64,000 nt of DNA, taken from the NCBI GenBank assembly GCA_022826725.1, contig JAJDUF010000007.1, forward strand, positions 105,626 to 169,625, in the 5' to 3' direction. The first letter of the stretch is position 1, and each line of letters opens with the position of its first letter. The DNA comes from Chloroflexota bacterium. GTDB lineage: Bacteria > Chloroflexota > UBA11872 > UBA12225 > JAJDUF01. The position numbers and the translations under genes are program-made. The notes under the pieces were generated by a model. That model was given only the letters and a program-made list of their open reading frames with translations, was not told the origin of the DNA and ran no database searches. Shown piece by piece: positions 8,435 through 17,364 of this stretch.

Positions 8435-10318
8435 ATGCCACCACGCAGAAGAGCGAGGGCCAAGCGCCCGATTGAGTCCTACGACCATCGGGGCAAGGAA
8501 CGGCTGAACAACCCCCCGGTCGGTCTGGTGACGCCGCAGACGGACACGGACGCGGGCCAGCAGACCTACGAATACGATCCGCACCTGGACCCGCAGCTCG
8601 ACTGGGCGGGCAAGGCGGAGCACGTCTCGTTCGAGGTGCCGACCGTCTCGCTGCACGTCCACGAGCGTATCGAGCCGCGCACGATCATCGAGGCGGTGCG
8701 GAAGCGCAACGGCGGCGGCGACTCGCAACAGCTTTCGTTTTTCGAGCTGCCGGAGGAGAACCCGCCGCTGCGCCAGGCCATTGAGTTCTACGGGCACAGC
8801 CACAACTGGTCCAACCGGCTTATTGCCGGCGATAGCCTGCTGGTGATGAACAGCCTGCTGCAGAAGGAGAACCTGGCCGGCAAGGTGCAGATGGTCTACT
8901 TGGACCCGCCCTACGGCATCCGCTACGGCTCCAACTTCCAGCCCTTCGTCAACAAGCGCGACGTGCGGGATGGCCGCGACGACGACCTGACGGCCGAGCC
9001 AGAGCAGATTCGCGCCTTCCGCGACACCTGGGAGCTAGGTATCCACTCCTACCTGACCTACCTACGTGACCGCCTGCTGCTGGCGCGAGAGCTACTGACC
9101 GAGAGCGGCAGCGTCTTCGTGCAGATTAGCGACGAGAATGTTCATCGCGTGCGGATGCTAATGGATGATGTTTTTGGGGCCGACAACTTCGTAGCACTAA
9201 TCCCTTACCGCACAAAGACAATGCCGTTCGGGACGAATTTTGTTGAGCAGATGTCTGACTTCATTATCTGGTATGCGAAGAATAAGTACGACCAGCAACG
9301 CCGGCCCGTGGCGAAGTATCGGAAGTTGTTCCGAGAAATGAACTACGGTCCTAGCTCAGGCTACGGTTGGTGCCGGCTATCGGACGGTACTGACCGGCGA
9401 GTTGCCGACGTGATAAAGGAATTCGGCAGGCTTCCGGACGACGCAAGGATATTCACGTCGAAGTCATTAGAGCCGTCCGGCCCGATGCAAGCGGGAATGT
9501 TCCGCTACACGTATCAGGGGATAGAGTACGACCATCCGAGGAATGGGTATGGAACTTCACGTGAAGGCATGGATAGATTGGCGCTCGCCGGAAGATTGCT
9601 CCCTGCCGGCAGGCTTGTTCGTTACGCCCTTTTCGCAGATGATAAAGGGTGGGCTGACCTCACTGTCCCTTGGGAAGATACCTCTGGCGCCGACAGCAAG
9701 GTATTTGCCGTTCAGACCAACACCAGGGTCATCACCCGTTGTATGCTGATGACCACCGACCCCGGCGACTTGGTGTTCGATCCTACCTGCGGCTCCGGCA
9801 CAACGGCCTATGTCGCCGAACAGTGGGGCCGACGCTGGATCACCTGCGACACGTCCCGCGTGGCACTCACTCTCGCCAAGCAGCGCCTGATGACCGCCTC
9901 CTTCGACTATTACGAGTTGGCACATCCCGCCGAGGGCGTGGGCAGCGGCTTCACGTACAAGACCGTACCGCACATCACGCTGCGCTCCATCGCCAACAAC
10001 CCGGACATCAAAGAGGGCATGACGCGGGCCGAGATAGACGCGGCTATCGCGCGGCACGCGCCGCAGGAGACGCTGTACGACCAGCCGCTCGTGGACCGCC
10101 GGAAGCAGCGCGTCAGCGGCCCGTTCAGCGTCGAGGCCGTGCCGGCGCCGACGGTGGCGCCGCTGGAGCAGTTCTTGGTTGACGATGGTCAGTCTGCGGA
10201 GGAGGGCGATGGCGCGGCAGCCCTCACCCCGGCTCTCTCCCAGGGGGAGAGGGGGATGGCTCGGTGGCCCGCTCCGGTGAGACGGTGCGCCAAGCCGACT
10301 GGCGCGACGAGTTGCTGA
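8435..10318 (+). CDS. Type III-like site-specific DNA methyltransferase (Mod), interrupted N-terminal part
   Basis: A 627-residue N-terminal portion of an adenine-specific DNA methyltransferase. It shows motif IV DPPYG (YLDPPYGIRYGSNFQPF, about residues 159-175), the family motif KxxIRAFRDTWELG in the form IRAFRDTWELGIHSYL, and AdoMet motif I FDPTCGSGTTAYVAEQWGRR near residue 450. The segment from about 9140 to 9740, the expected target recognition region, is AT-richer than both flanks. After residue ~592 the frame enters a palindromic repeat (ALTPALSQGERG) and ends early at 10318. The rest of Mod continues in another frame from about 10261. Unless slippage occurs, the gene is probably inactive or makes two polypeptides. 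Confidence 0.85.
   Translation: MPPRRRARAKRPIESYDHRGKERLNNPPVGLVTPQTDTDAGQQTYEYDPHLDPQLDWAGKAEHVSFEVPTVSLHVHERIEPRTIIEAVRKRNGGGDSQQLSFFELPEENPPLRQAIEFYGHSHNWSNRLIAGDSLLVMNSLLQKENLAGKVQMVYLDPPYGIRYGSNFQPFVNKRDVRDGRDDDLTAEPEQIRAFRDTWELGIHSYLTYLRDRLLLARELLTESGSVFVQISDENVHRVRMLMDDVFGADNFVALIPYRTKTMPFGTNFVEQMSDFIIWYAKNKYDQQRRPVAKYRKLFREMNYGPSSGYGWCRLSDGTDRRVADVIKEFGRLPDDARIFTSKSLEPSGPMQAGMFRYTYQGIEYDHPRNGYGTSREGMDRLALAGRLLPAGRLVRYALFADDKGWADLTVPWEDTSGADSKVFAVQTNTRVITRCMLMTTDPGDLVFDPTCGSGTTAYVAEQWGRRWITCDTSRVALTLAKQRLMTASFDYYELAHPAEGVGSGFTYKTVPHITLRSIANNPDIKEGMTRAEIDAAIARHAPQETLYDQPLVDRRKQRVSGPFSVEAVPAPTVAPLEQFLVDDGQSAEEGDGAAALTPALSQGERGMARWPAPVRRCAKPTGATSC
10214..10260. mobile_element. 47-bp palindromic repeat inserted in mod
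   Basis: The insert carries the dispersed module (CCCTCACCCCGGCTCTCTCC, then CAGGGGGAGAGGGG) and is flanked by GATGGC at 10208-10213 and GATGGC at 10255-10260. One copy of this 6-mer is the likely target duplication. Deleting 47 bases joins ...EEGDG to SVARSGETVRQADW in one frame, which recreates an uninterrupted Mod. This makes the module look like a small non-autonomous mobile element. Confidence 0.75.
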
Positions 10319-11121
10319 AGACGGGTATTCGGGGCAAGGCCGGGCAATATATCCGCTTCGCGCGGCTGGAGCCGCTGGCCGGCTGCCGCTACCTGCACGC
10401 CGACGGGGAGACGCTCCCGAACAACCAGGGCGCCGACTCCATCCGCGAGGGAGGCGCCGCTCGCACAGTGCAGCGCGTGGTGGTGTCCTTTGGCCCGGAC
10501 CATGCGCCGCTAGAGCAACGACAGGTCGGGGAGGCGTTGGAGGAGGCACACACGCTGGTGCCACAGCCGAAAGTCGTCGTGTTCGCGGCCTTCCAGTTCG
10601 ATTCGGAGGCAGCAAAGGACATTGACGAGACTAACTGGCCGGGCATGACGCTGCTGAAGGCGCAGATGAACGCCGACCTGTTGACCGACGATCTGAAGCG
10701 GAAGCGTGCCAGCAACGAGAGCTTCTGGCTGGTCGGACAACCGGATGTGGCGGTAGACCAGATACGCAAGGGCCAGCACACCGGCAAGTGGCAGGTGGAG
10801 GTGCGCGGCTTCGACTACTACAACACCAAGAGCGGGGACGTGGAGTCGGGCGGCGAGGACAAGATTGCCGTCTGGCTGCTGGATACCGACTACGATGGGC
10901 GCAGCCTCTACCCGCGGCAGGTCTTCTTCCCCATGGCCGGGTCGCGGGAGGGCTGGGCACGGCTTGCCCGCAACCTCAGAGCGGAGATAGACGAGGACCT
11001 GATCGAAGCCTATCGCGGCGCGGTGTCGCTGCCGTTCGAGTCCGGCGAGCACCGGCGCATCGCTGTCAAGATCGTAGATGACCGGGGCATCGAGAGCCTC
11101 AAGGTGCTGGAGCTGGAGTGA
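10264..11121 (+). CDS. Type III-like DNA methyltransferase (Mod), C-terminal part
   Basis: About 285 residues that match the C-terminal third of large Mod proteins: SGETVRQADWRDELLKTGIRG at the start and the V-V-F-A-A-F-Q-F-D-x-E-A-A-K-D-I-D segment near residue 100. GTG at 10264 is simply the first start after the inserted repeat. In the undisturbed gene this region would be fused to the ORF beginning at 8435. No convincing ribosome site precedes it. It could be translated by coupling, since the upstream stop is only 54 bases into it. Function is linked to the methyltransferase, presumably subunit or Res contacts. Confidence 0.7.
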   Translation: MARSGETVRQADWRDELLKTGIRGKAGQYIRFARLEPLAGCRYLHADGETLPNNQGADSIREGGAARTVQRVVVSFGPDHAPLEQRQVGEALEEAHTLVPQPKVVVFAAFQFDSEAAKDIDETNWPGMTLLKAQMNADLLTDDLKRKRASNESFWLVGQPDVAVDQIRKGQHTGKWQVEVRGFDYYNTKSGDVESGGEDKIAVWLLDTDYDGRSLYPRQVFFPMAGSREGWARLARNLRAEIDEDLIEAYRGAVSLPFESGEHRRIAVKIVDDRGIESLKVLELE

Positions 11122-11396
11122 TGGCAGCGCTTACGAACCATGACCGTGTGCGGGTGCGAGTGTGCGGGCGGGGCGAGTTTACGGCGCGAGGGACACTGAA
11201 GCAAATCTCCAGTGTTGCCAGTCTCTGCATTGTCCCCAAGGGGCCGGCGGCTGACCCGGACGCTCCGCGCCTACCGCTAGAAGATAAGATCGCCAAGAAC
11301 TTCGAGAACGTACCCGCCAAGGAGTGGTCCAAGCTGCCCCATGACCTCATAGACAATCTGGATCATTATCTGTATGGCACTGACCGCCCAGCTTGA
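11121..11396 (+). CDS. Small hypothetical protein between mod and res
   Basis: A 91-residue protein with no recognised domain. The sequence starts with a beta-rich RVRVRVCGRGEFTARG segment that could be a small barrel, followed by a charged helical tail (LEDKIAKNFENVPAKEW). Its ATG overlaps the mod stop (TGATG), so it is translationally coupled to mod and followed 28 bases later by res. This conserved-looking position suggests a role in the restriction-modification system. That is inference from context only. Confidence 0.6.
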   Translation: MAALTNHDRVRVRVCGRGEFTARGTLKQISSVASLCIVPKGPAADPDAPRLPLEDKIAKNFENVPAKEWSKLPHDLIDNLDHYLYGTDRPA

Positions 11397-11423
11397 GCCG
11401 CTCGTCTCGCCGGGGGAGACGTC

Positions 11424-14225
11424 ATGCCCCAAGCGACCATAGACCGCCTCATCATCAACTCGCCGTATGCCGAGCCGTCCCGGTATTGGCGGTACGAGCG
11501 CGAGACGCGGCGCTTCGATCTGGATGAGGGCCGCCGGCCGGCGGGGTACGTGGTGGCGTCCGGCAATACGCGCAGTTTTGACGACCCTGGCATCTTCGTC
11601 GAGATTCCGCTGGTCAATCGCATCCGCGAGCGCGTGCGGGCCTGGCGCGCGGCCGGCTATCCGGGCGTGACCGGTATCACCAAGCGCCTGCTGGAGCACT
11701 GGACCGACCCGGAGGAGTTCGAGACGCGCCGGTTCTTCTTCTGCCAGCTGGAGGCCGCCGAGACGCTGATCTGGCTCACCGAGGCTGCGGACGCCGAGAA
11801 GGTCGGTCTCGATATACCCTTCGATGGCGGCGCTTTCGAGCGCCTGTGCGCCAAGATGGCGACCGGTGCGGGCAAGACGGTAGTCATGGCCATGGTGATT
11901 GCATGGCACATCCTGAACAAGGTCACCTATCCGCAGGACACCCGGTTCTCCAGGAATGTGCTGGTGATCGCGCCCGGCCTCACGGTGAAGAGCCGCCTCG
12001 CCGTGTTGGAGCCGGCCCATGCAGAGAACTACTACGCTGAGTTCAACGTCGTGCCTTCATCCCTGTGGGACCGGCTGCGTCAGGGCCGGGTGCTGGTCCG
12101 CAACTGGCACGCGCTCAACTGGGAGACGGACGAGCAGGTCGCTAAGAAGCGCAGCGTAGATAAGCGGGGGGCCAAGAGCGACGCAGCCTACGTCCGTGAC
12201 GTGCTGGGCGAGCTGGCGTCGGCGCGCAACCTCCTCGTTATCAACGACGAGGCACACCATGCCTGGCGTGTCCCGGCCGGGTCCAAGGTCAGAGGAGTTG
12301 CCAAGTCGGATGTCGAGGAGGCCACCAAGTGGGTTGGCGGGCTGGACCGGATTCACCGCGCACGCGGTCTGCTCGCCTGCTACGACTTCTCGGCCACGCC
12401 CTTTGCGCCGTCCGGCGGGAGCAGCTCTGAGGAGGCGCTGTTCGGCTGGATCGTGAGCGATTTCGGGCTGAACGATGCCATCGAGTCCGGGCTAGTCAAG
12501 ACGCCGCGGGTGGTGGTCCGCGATGATGCCCTCCCCGACGCGAAAACCTATCGGTCCCGCCTCTACCATATCTACAACGACCCGGAGGTGAAGGACGACC
12601 TGAACCGGAGGGCGCAGCCGCACGAGCCGCTGCCCGATCTGGTGACCAAGGGCTACTACTTCCTGGGCTACGACTGGCGGGAGACGGCCAAGAGTTGGCA
12701 GGAGCAGGGTTTCGTAACGCCGCCGGTGATGATTACGGTTGCTAACCGCACCGAGACGGCGGCACGGGTCAAGTCCGCTTTCGACCGGAAGGAAGTGCTG
12801 ATAGATGCGCTCTGCGACTCCGGGCGCACGCTCCACATTGACTCAAGAGTGCTGGCCGAGGCCGAGGCTGCTGAGGAGCCCATCGCTCAGGTTGACCAGC
12901 ATGGGGCTGCCGAGCAAGCGGAGGATGGCCCGGCGCGCAAGCTGACCAGGAAGGAGCAGGCCGAGCTATTGCGCTCGCAGGTGGATACGGTCGGCCGGGA
13001 AGGGAAACCGGGCGAGCAGATCCAGAACGTGATATCCGTCGGGATGCTGTCCGAGGGCTGGGATGCCAAGACGGTGACGCATATCATGGGGCTGCGTGCC
13101 TTCAGCAGCCAACTGCTGTGTGAGCAGGTCGTCGGGCGGGGATTGCGACGCACCTCCTACGATGTGGGCCGGGATACCGGCATGTTCGAGCCGGAGTACG
13201 TCAATATCTTCGGTGTGCCGTTCACCTTTCTGCCCCACGAAGCCCATGAAGGCGTTGTACCGGAGCCACCGCAGCCCAAGACGGCCATTGAGCCGCTTGC
13301 TGCCAAGGCGCAGTTCGCGATCAGTTGGCCGAATATCGTTCGTATCGAGCACGTCTACCGGCCGCGGCTCGCGTTGGACTGGGATGAGGTAGAGCCGCTC
13401 ATCCTGAATGCCAGCGAGACTGCACAGGTAGCCGAGCTGGCCCCGGTGGTTGACGGGAAGCCCGACTTCTCGCAGATCAACAACATAGATTTGGAGCAAT
13501 TGGCGCAGGAGTACCGCACGCAGAAGATCATTTTCGAGGCCGCGCGCCGGGTTTACGACCAGATGCAGCCGAGCTGGCGGGGCAGTCGGTACTCCCACAT
13601 CGCCCAGCTTGTGTACCTGGTCGAGCGGTTTATTCGATCCGACAAGATTCGCATCATCCCAGCGCTGTTCCATCAGGATGAACTGAGCCGACGTCTCATC
13701 ATCACCCTGAACATGACCAAAGTGGTGCAACATATCCGGGAGGCGATACGCTTTGAGAATACAGAGCGGCTGGAGCCGGTGTTCGACCGGGATCATCCCA
13801 TCCGCTCCACCGCCGACATGAGGACGTGGTGGACCGGCAGGCCGTGCGGGTACACCCAACGGAGCCACATCAATTTTTGCGTCTATGACGGCACGTGGGA
13901 GGCGTCGGAAGCCTTCGAGCTTGACCGCAACCCGGCGGTCGAGGCGTGGGTCAAGAACGATCACCTCGGCTTTGAGGTCCTGTACGTGTATCGTGGCGTG
14001 GTGCGGAAGTACCGGCCCGATTTCCTCATCCGTCTCCGGTCGGGCACCATGTTGGTGCTGGAGACCAAAGGGCGGGAACGCGAGCAGGACGTGACCAAGC
14101 GCCGCTTCCTCGATGAGTGGACGCGGGCGGTCAACCAGCATGGACGGTCCGGTCGCTGGGCGTGGGACGTATCGAGAGACCCTGGGGACATCAAGGATAT
14201 TCTCAAGCGACACAACGCCGGGTGA
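11424..14225 (+). CDS. Type III-like restriction endonuclease with SF2 helicase domain (Res)
   Basis: A 933-residue protein resembling the BPTD_3080-type restriction endonucleases. SF2 helicase motifs are visible: Walker A MATGAGKTVVMAM near residue 147, the DEAH box INDEAHHAW near 273, motif III FSATPF near 320, and a motif VI-like VVGRGLRRTSYD near 573. The C-terminus has a PD-(D/E)xK nuclease pattern, YRPDFLIRL then LVLETKGRE (about 865-890). It would translocate on and cut unmodified DNA with Mod. The ATG at 11424 gives the full family length. The gene is intact although its partner mod is interrupted, a potentially dangerous combination unless restriction also needs Mod. Confidence 0.88.
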   Translation: MPQATIDRLIINSPYAEPSRYWRYERETRRFDLDEGRRPAGYVVASGNTRSFDDPGIFVEIPLVNRIRERVRAWRAAGYPGVTGITKRLLEHWTDPEEFETRRFFFCQLEAAETLIWLTEAADAEKVGLDIPFDGGAFERLCAKMATGAGKTVVMAMVIAWHILNKVTYPQDTRFSRNVLVIAPGLTVKSRLAVLEPAHAENYYAEFNVVPSSLWDRLRQGRVLVRNWHALNWETDEQVAKKRSVDKRGAKSDAAYVRDVLGELASARNLLVINDEAHHAWRVPAGSKVRGVAKSDVEEATKWVGGLDRIHRARGLLACYDFSATPFAPSGGSSSEEALFGWIVSDFGLNDAIESGLVKTPRVVVRDDALPDAKTYRSRLYHIYNDPEVKDDLNRRAQPHEPLPDLVTKGYYFLGYDWRETAKSWQEQGFVTPPVMITVANRTETAARVKSAFDRKEVLIDALCDSGRTLHIDSRVLAEAEAAEEPIAQVDQHGAAEQAEDGPARKLTRKEQAELLRSQVDTVGREGKPGEQIQNVISVGMLSEGWDAKTVTHIMGLRAFSSQLLCEQVVGRGLRRTSYDVGRDTGMFEPEYVNIFGVPFTFLPHEAHEGVVPEPPQPKTAIEPLAAKAQFAISWPNIVRIEHVYRPRLALDWDEVEPLILNASETAQVAELAPVVDGKPDFSQINNIDLEQLAQEYRTQKIIFEAARRVYDQMQPSWRGSRYSHIAQLVYLVERFIRSDKIRIIPALFHQDELSRRLIITLNMTKVVQHIREAIRFENTERLEPVFDRDHPIRSTADMRTWWTGRPCGYTQRSHINFCVYDGTWEASEAFELDRNPAVEAWVKNDHLGFEVLYVYRGVVRKYRPDFLIRLRSGTMLVLETKGREREQDVTKRRFLDEWTRAVNQHGRSGRWAWDVSRDPGDIKDILKRHNAG

Positions 14226-14232
14226 TGATCTA

Positions 14233-14484
14233 GTGGGCACCAACGACCCCCGGAGGCGCCGGCCGCGCTACCCCATGCCGACGTTCATGGCGGAGGCCCT
14301 CGCGCGGCATGGGCTGTTGGAGGCGTATCAGGGTCGCCCGCCCTACCAGCGGAACGACTATATCGGCTGGATTACGAGTGCCAAGCGCGAGGCCACGCGG
14401 GAGAAACGCCTGCGCCAGATGCTCGACGAGCTGGAGCGCGGCGATGTCTACATGAAGATGGCTTGGAAGCCGAGGTCGCGCTAG
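14233..14484 (+). CDS. YdeI/OmpD-associated (OmdA) family protein
   Basis: An 83-residue protein with the YdeI/OmdA C-terminal signature YIGWITSAKREATREKRLRQ followed by a G-D-V-Y-M-K-M-A-W end. Members are annotated as bacteriocin-protection or OmpD-associated proteins, and no enzymatic activity is established. The GTG at 14233 lies seven bases after the res stop and is the start that best fits the length, although the frame is open further upstream inside res. It is the last gene of the restriction operon, convergent with asnB. Confidence 0.72.
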   Translation: MGTNDPRRRRPRYPMPTFMAEALARHGLLEAYQGRPPYQRNDYIGWITSAKREATREKRLRQMLDELERGDVYMKMAWKPRSR

Positions 14485-14502
14485 GCTCGTTGACCTCGCC
14501 AG

Positions 14503-16476
14503 TCAGCGGCGCTGCTCGTTGTTGACGGGGGAGGCTTTCGGCGCGGTGGCCGGGCGGTCGGGGATGGCGGCCAGTGCGCGGCGGGACTGTTCGTGCCACT
14601 GGTGCAACACGAAGAGCGCCCAGAGCTTGTAGCCATGGTCGGCCCGGCCGGCGAGGTGCTCATCGGCCATCGCGCGCACCGCCTGGGCATCGAACCACGG
14701 GAGCGGCTGCGCCAGGACCGTATCGTGGAGGATTGCGCCGAGCATGTCGCGGAACCACACGGCGACCGGGGCGCTGAAGCCTTGCTTGCGCCGGGCAATG
14801 ATGTGCTTGGGGAGTATCCCCTGTGTGGCGCGGCGCAGGAGGTATTTCCGCGTTAGGCCGCGGAGCTTGAGCGAGGGGGGCACGCTCAGCAGGAACTCGA
14901 CGACGCGGCGGTCGAGGAAGGGCGCCCGCGCCTCCAGCGAGTTGCCCATGCTCGTGCGGTCCACCTTCACCAGGATGTCGTTCGGCAGATACGTGCTCAG
15001 ATCGAGGTAGAGGAAGCGGTCGTTGCCGGCGAACTCGTCCCGCTTGGGGGCGGCGGCGAGGTAGTCATCGAACGGTGCATGGTCGCCGAGCAGCCGGCGG
15101 GTCTCCGGGGCCAGGATGCGCTGCCGCTCGTCGTCGGTGAAGAGCACGCGCCACCAGTAGTGCGCGGCGTCCGGCTCTAGCTCCGCACCTTCGACGAACC
15201 GCCGCGCCATGTAGTCGAAGCCGACCTTGTGATAGGTCGGTGGCAACCGATGCACCATCGGCGCGACGACACCGCGCCGGAGCGGGCCAGGCATTAGGCG
15301 GTACCAGGGCCGGATGCGGTTGGCGAGATAGGTCACGTAGCCGGCCAATACTTCATCGCCACCATCGCCGGACAGAGCGACCGTGACGTGTTGGCGGGTG
15401 AAGCGGCTGAGGTAGTACTGGGGCAGCACGGAGGTATCGGCCATCGGCTCGTCGAGGTGCCACAGGATCGTCGGCAGGTCCTCGACCACGTTGCTCATCG
15501 GCATCGTCAGTTCGCGGTGGGCCGTGCCGAGGTGGTTGGCGACCGTGGCGGCATAGGTCTGCTCGCCGTAGGTGCGCTCCTCGAAACCGAGGCAGAAGGT
15601 GTGGACCTGCTCCGGGATGAGCCGCTGCATGGCGGCGACCACCGTGCTGGAGTCGATACCGCCGCTGAGAAAGGCGCCCAAGGGCACGTCGGAGAGTAGG
15701 CGCTTGTGGACGGCTTGCTCGATGAGTGTCTGAAACTGCTCGACGTACTCTGCTTCCGAGGCCGAATCCGGTACCGGCGCGGCCGGATCACGGCCCGGAG
15801 AAGGCTCCCAATAGCGCCGCTGGCGGAGGGTGCCGTCCTGAAACAGAGCTACCGTGCCGGGGGGAACCTGGCGCACGTCGCGGATGATCGTGCGGGGGGC
15901 TAACGTATAGCCGAGGGCGAGGTAAGTGTTGAGGGACTCCAGATCGAGCGCGTCCGACACCTGCGGGTGTAGACGTAGCGCCTTTAGCTCGGAGCCGAAG
16001 ATAAGCTCCGTGCCGAGTTGGGCGTAGTAGAGCGGCTTCTTGCCGAGTGGGTCGCGGGCGAGGAGCAGGCGCCGGCGCCGGCGGTCCCACAGGGCGAAGG
16101 CAAACATGCCGTCGAGCCGTTCGACGCAGCGCTCGCCTTCCTCCTCGTAGAGGTGGACAATGCTCTCGGTATCGGTGCGGGTGGCGAAGCGGTGACCTTT
16201 GGCCTCCAACTCGGCTTGTAGCTCGCGGCAGTTGTAGATTTCGCCATTGAAGACGATCTGGATGGAGCCGTCCTCGTTGCCGAGCGGCTGGTGCCCGCCG
16301 GCGACGTCGAGGATGCTCAGGCGGGTCATGCCCAGGCCGGTGGGCGCCGTGGGGTCTTGCCAGGTGCCCCAATCGTCGGGGCCGCGATGGACGAGTCCGG
16401 CCGCCATGCGCTCCAGCAGGGCGGTGATTTCCACTGCCGGGCGCTCGGCGCCGGCCACACCGAAGATGCCACACAT
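14503..16476 (-). CDS. asnB: Asparagine synthase (glutamine-hydrolysing)
   Basis: A 657-residue class II glutamine amidotransferase fused to an asparagine synthetase domain. The catalytic cysteine is Cys2 (MCGIFGVAG), and other glutaminase residues lie in VFNGEIYNCRE. The ATP pyrophosphatase loop is LSGGIDSSTVV (near residue 268), and ALSGDGGDEVLAGY is also typical. It makes asparagine from aspartate and glutamine. In many Chloroflexota and other bacteria such enzymes also lie in surface polysaccharide loci, and the nearby glycosyltransferase makes that possible here. Length and termini look normal. Confidence 0.92.
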   Translation of the reverse strand: MCGIFGVAGAERPAVEITALLERMAAGLVHRGPDDWGTWQDPTAPTGLGMTRLSILDVAGGHQPLGNEDGSIQIVFNGEIYNCRELQAELEAKGHRFATRTDTESIVHLYEEEGERCVERLDGMFAFALWDRRRRRLLLARDPLGKKPLYYAQLGTELIFGSELKALRLHPQVSDALDLESLNTYLALGYTLAPRTIIRDVRQVPPGTVALFQDGTLRQRRYWEPSPGRDPAAPVPDSASEAEYVEQFQTLIEQAVHKRLLSDVPLGAFLSGGIDSSTVVAAMQRLIPEQVHTFCLGFEERTYGEQTYAATVANHLGTAHRELTMPMSNVVEDLPTILWHLDEPMADTSVLPQYYLSRFTRQHVTVALSGDGGDEVLAGYVTYLANRIRPWYRLMPGPLRRGVVAPMVHRLPPTYHKVGFDYMARRFVEGAELEPDAAHYWWRVLFTDDERQRILAPETRRLLGDHAPFDDYLAAAPKRDEFAGNDRFLYLDLSTYLPNDILVKVDRTSMGNSLEARAPFLDRRVVEFLLSVPPSLKLRGLTRKYLLRRATQGILPKHIIARRKQGFSAPVAVWFRDMLGAILHDTVLAQPLPWFDAQAVRAMADEHLAGRADHGYKLWALFVLHQWHEQSRRALAAIPDRPATAPKASPVNNEQRR

Positions 16477-16558
16477 CGCTTGTATCTACCTCAGGGAGGT
16501 GCGTCTCGTCCCCGGTCCGTCACCGCAGCGGCGGTGGTCGCGGCGTGTAGTGCTCGCA

Positions 16559-16960
16559 TCAGAGCAGCGCTATTCCGGCGGCGACGGCGGCCCGGCCGAG
16601 GGCGGTATCCAGCGTGGCGAGCGCCGCATGGCGTCTTTGCGCCAATTCCAGATAGAGCGCGTCATAGAAGGTCAGGCCGTGCGCTCTGGCCAAAGCAAAC
16701 GCGGCCTCCAGATCGGGAGTTGTGTCCGTGCTTACGAGCAACTCCCGCAAGTTGATCAGGCGCTCATTCACCTCGTCCGCAGCAATACGGCCCCGCCGCT
16801 CTGCCATCGGCAGGGCGTTACGCACCTCCAACTGCCAGTGTTGTGGCACAAGCGCTCCACCGGCTTCGAGACGTGTCAGCACGGCATCCGCCCGTGGGGC
16901 CGTTTCGTCATCGAAGAGCCAAGCTGCGGCTACCGATGCATCGAGCACGAAAGCACTCAA
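16559..16960 (-). CDS. vapC: VapC-family PIN toxin
   Basis: A 133-residue PIN-domain protein. The first acidic residue is in FVLDASVAAAWLF, the glutamate in WQLEVRNAL, and the second aspartate cluster in LTFYDALYLELAQR. VapC toxins are Mg-dependent RNases that act on tRNA or rRNA. Its start overlaps the stop of the upstream antitoxin by four bases, the usual coupled arrangement. The length is complete. Confidence 0.88.
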   Translation of the reverse strand: MSAFVLDASVAAAWLFDDETAPRADAVLTRLEAGGALVPQHWQLEVRNALPMAERRGRIAADEVNERLINLRELLVSTDTTPDLEAAFALARAHGLTFYDALYLELAQRRHAALATLDTALGRAAVAAGIALL

Positions 16961-17244
16961 AACCGATGGCCTTCATGGCGCGCGGCGAGAATCTCTTCGG
17001 TTGACATTTCGATGCGTCTCCACCGACGACGGCGTGCGAGGAAACGCGCCATGGCTGCTTTCCGTCGGGCGCGCTCTTGATCCTCGGTGGGAACAGGCTG
17101 GGCGTGCTCCTGAACTGCGGCCGGAACGAGTTGGGCAACCGCCTTGCCGTGGCGTGTGATCGCAGTGGTCTCGCCACGCTCGACCGTCCGCAGTAGCTCG
17201 GGCAAGCGGGCCGGGGCATCCGCCGCTGGCACTTCGCGCATCAT
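16957..17244 (-). CDS. Phd/YefM-family antitoxin
   Basis: About 95 residues. The N-terminal REVPAADAPARLPELLRTVE segment and the ETTAITRHGKAVAQLVP strand-helix are typical of Phd/YefM antitoxins that bind DNA through the N-terminus and a toxin through the C-terminus. I chose the ATG at 17244 (ATGATG; 17241 is equally possible), preceded by a GGGGTTGGGG purine run. The C-terminal half is Arg-rich (RRRRWRRIEMS). It pairs with the VapC toxin through a 4-base overlap and is expected to autoregulate the operon. Confidence 0.82.
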   Translation of the reverse strand: MMREVPAADAPARLPELLRTVERGETTAITRHGKAVAQLVPAAVQEHAQPVPTEDQERARRKAAMARFLARRRRWRRIEMSTEEILAARHEGHRF

Positions 17245-17349
17245 CCCCAACCCCAACCGGTGGTTTCAGCCGATTTCATTCTAGCCTGGGCGGTTCAGTG
17301 CAAGTATAGCAGCGCACATCTCTCCAACCGGCTACTGACCGCTGGGCAC

Positions 17350-17355
17350 TATAAT
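17350..17355 (+). promoter_or_regulatory. Consensus -10 box close to a start codon
   Basis: TATAAT lies nine bases before the ATG at 17365, so transcription would begin at or within a few bases of the start codon. No convincing -35 is seen and there is no room for a ribosome site. This suggests a leaderless transcript for the glycosyltransferase. Confidence 0.6.
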
Positions 17356-17364
17356 CGGGGTGCG

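Noticed and set aside
12966..14243. A 425-codon minus-strand frame
   Set aside because: It is antisense to the well-supported Res gene and has no recognisable domain or ribosome site.
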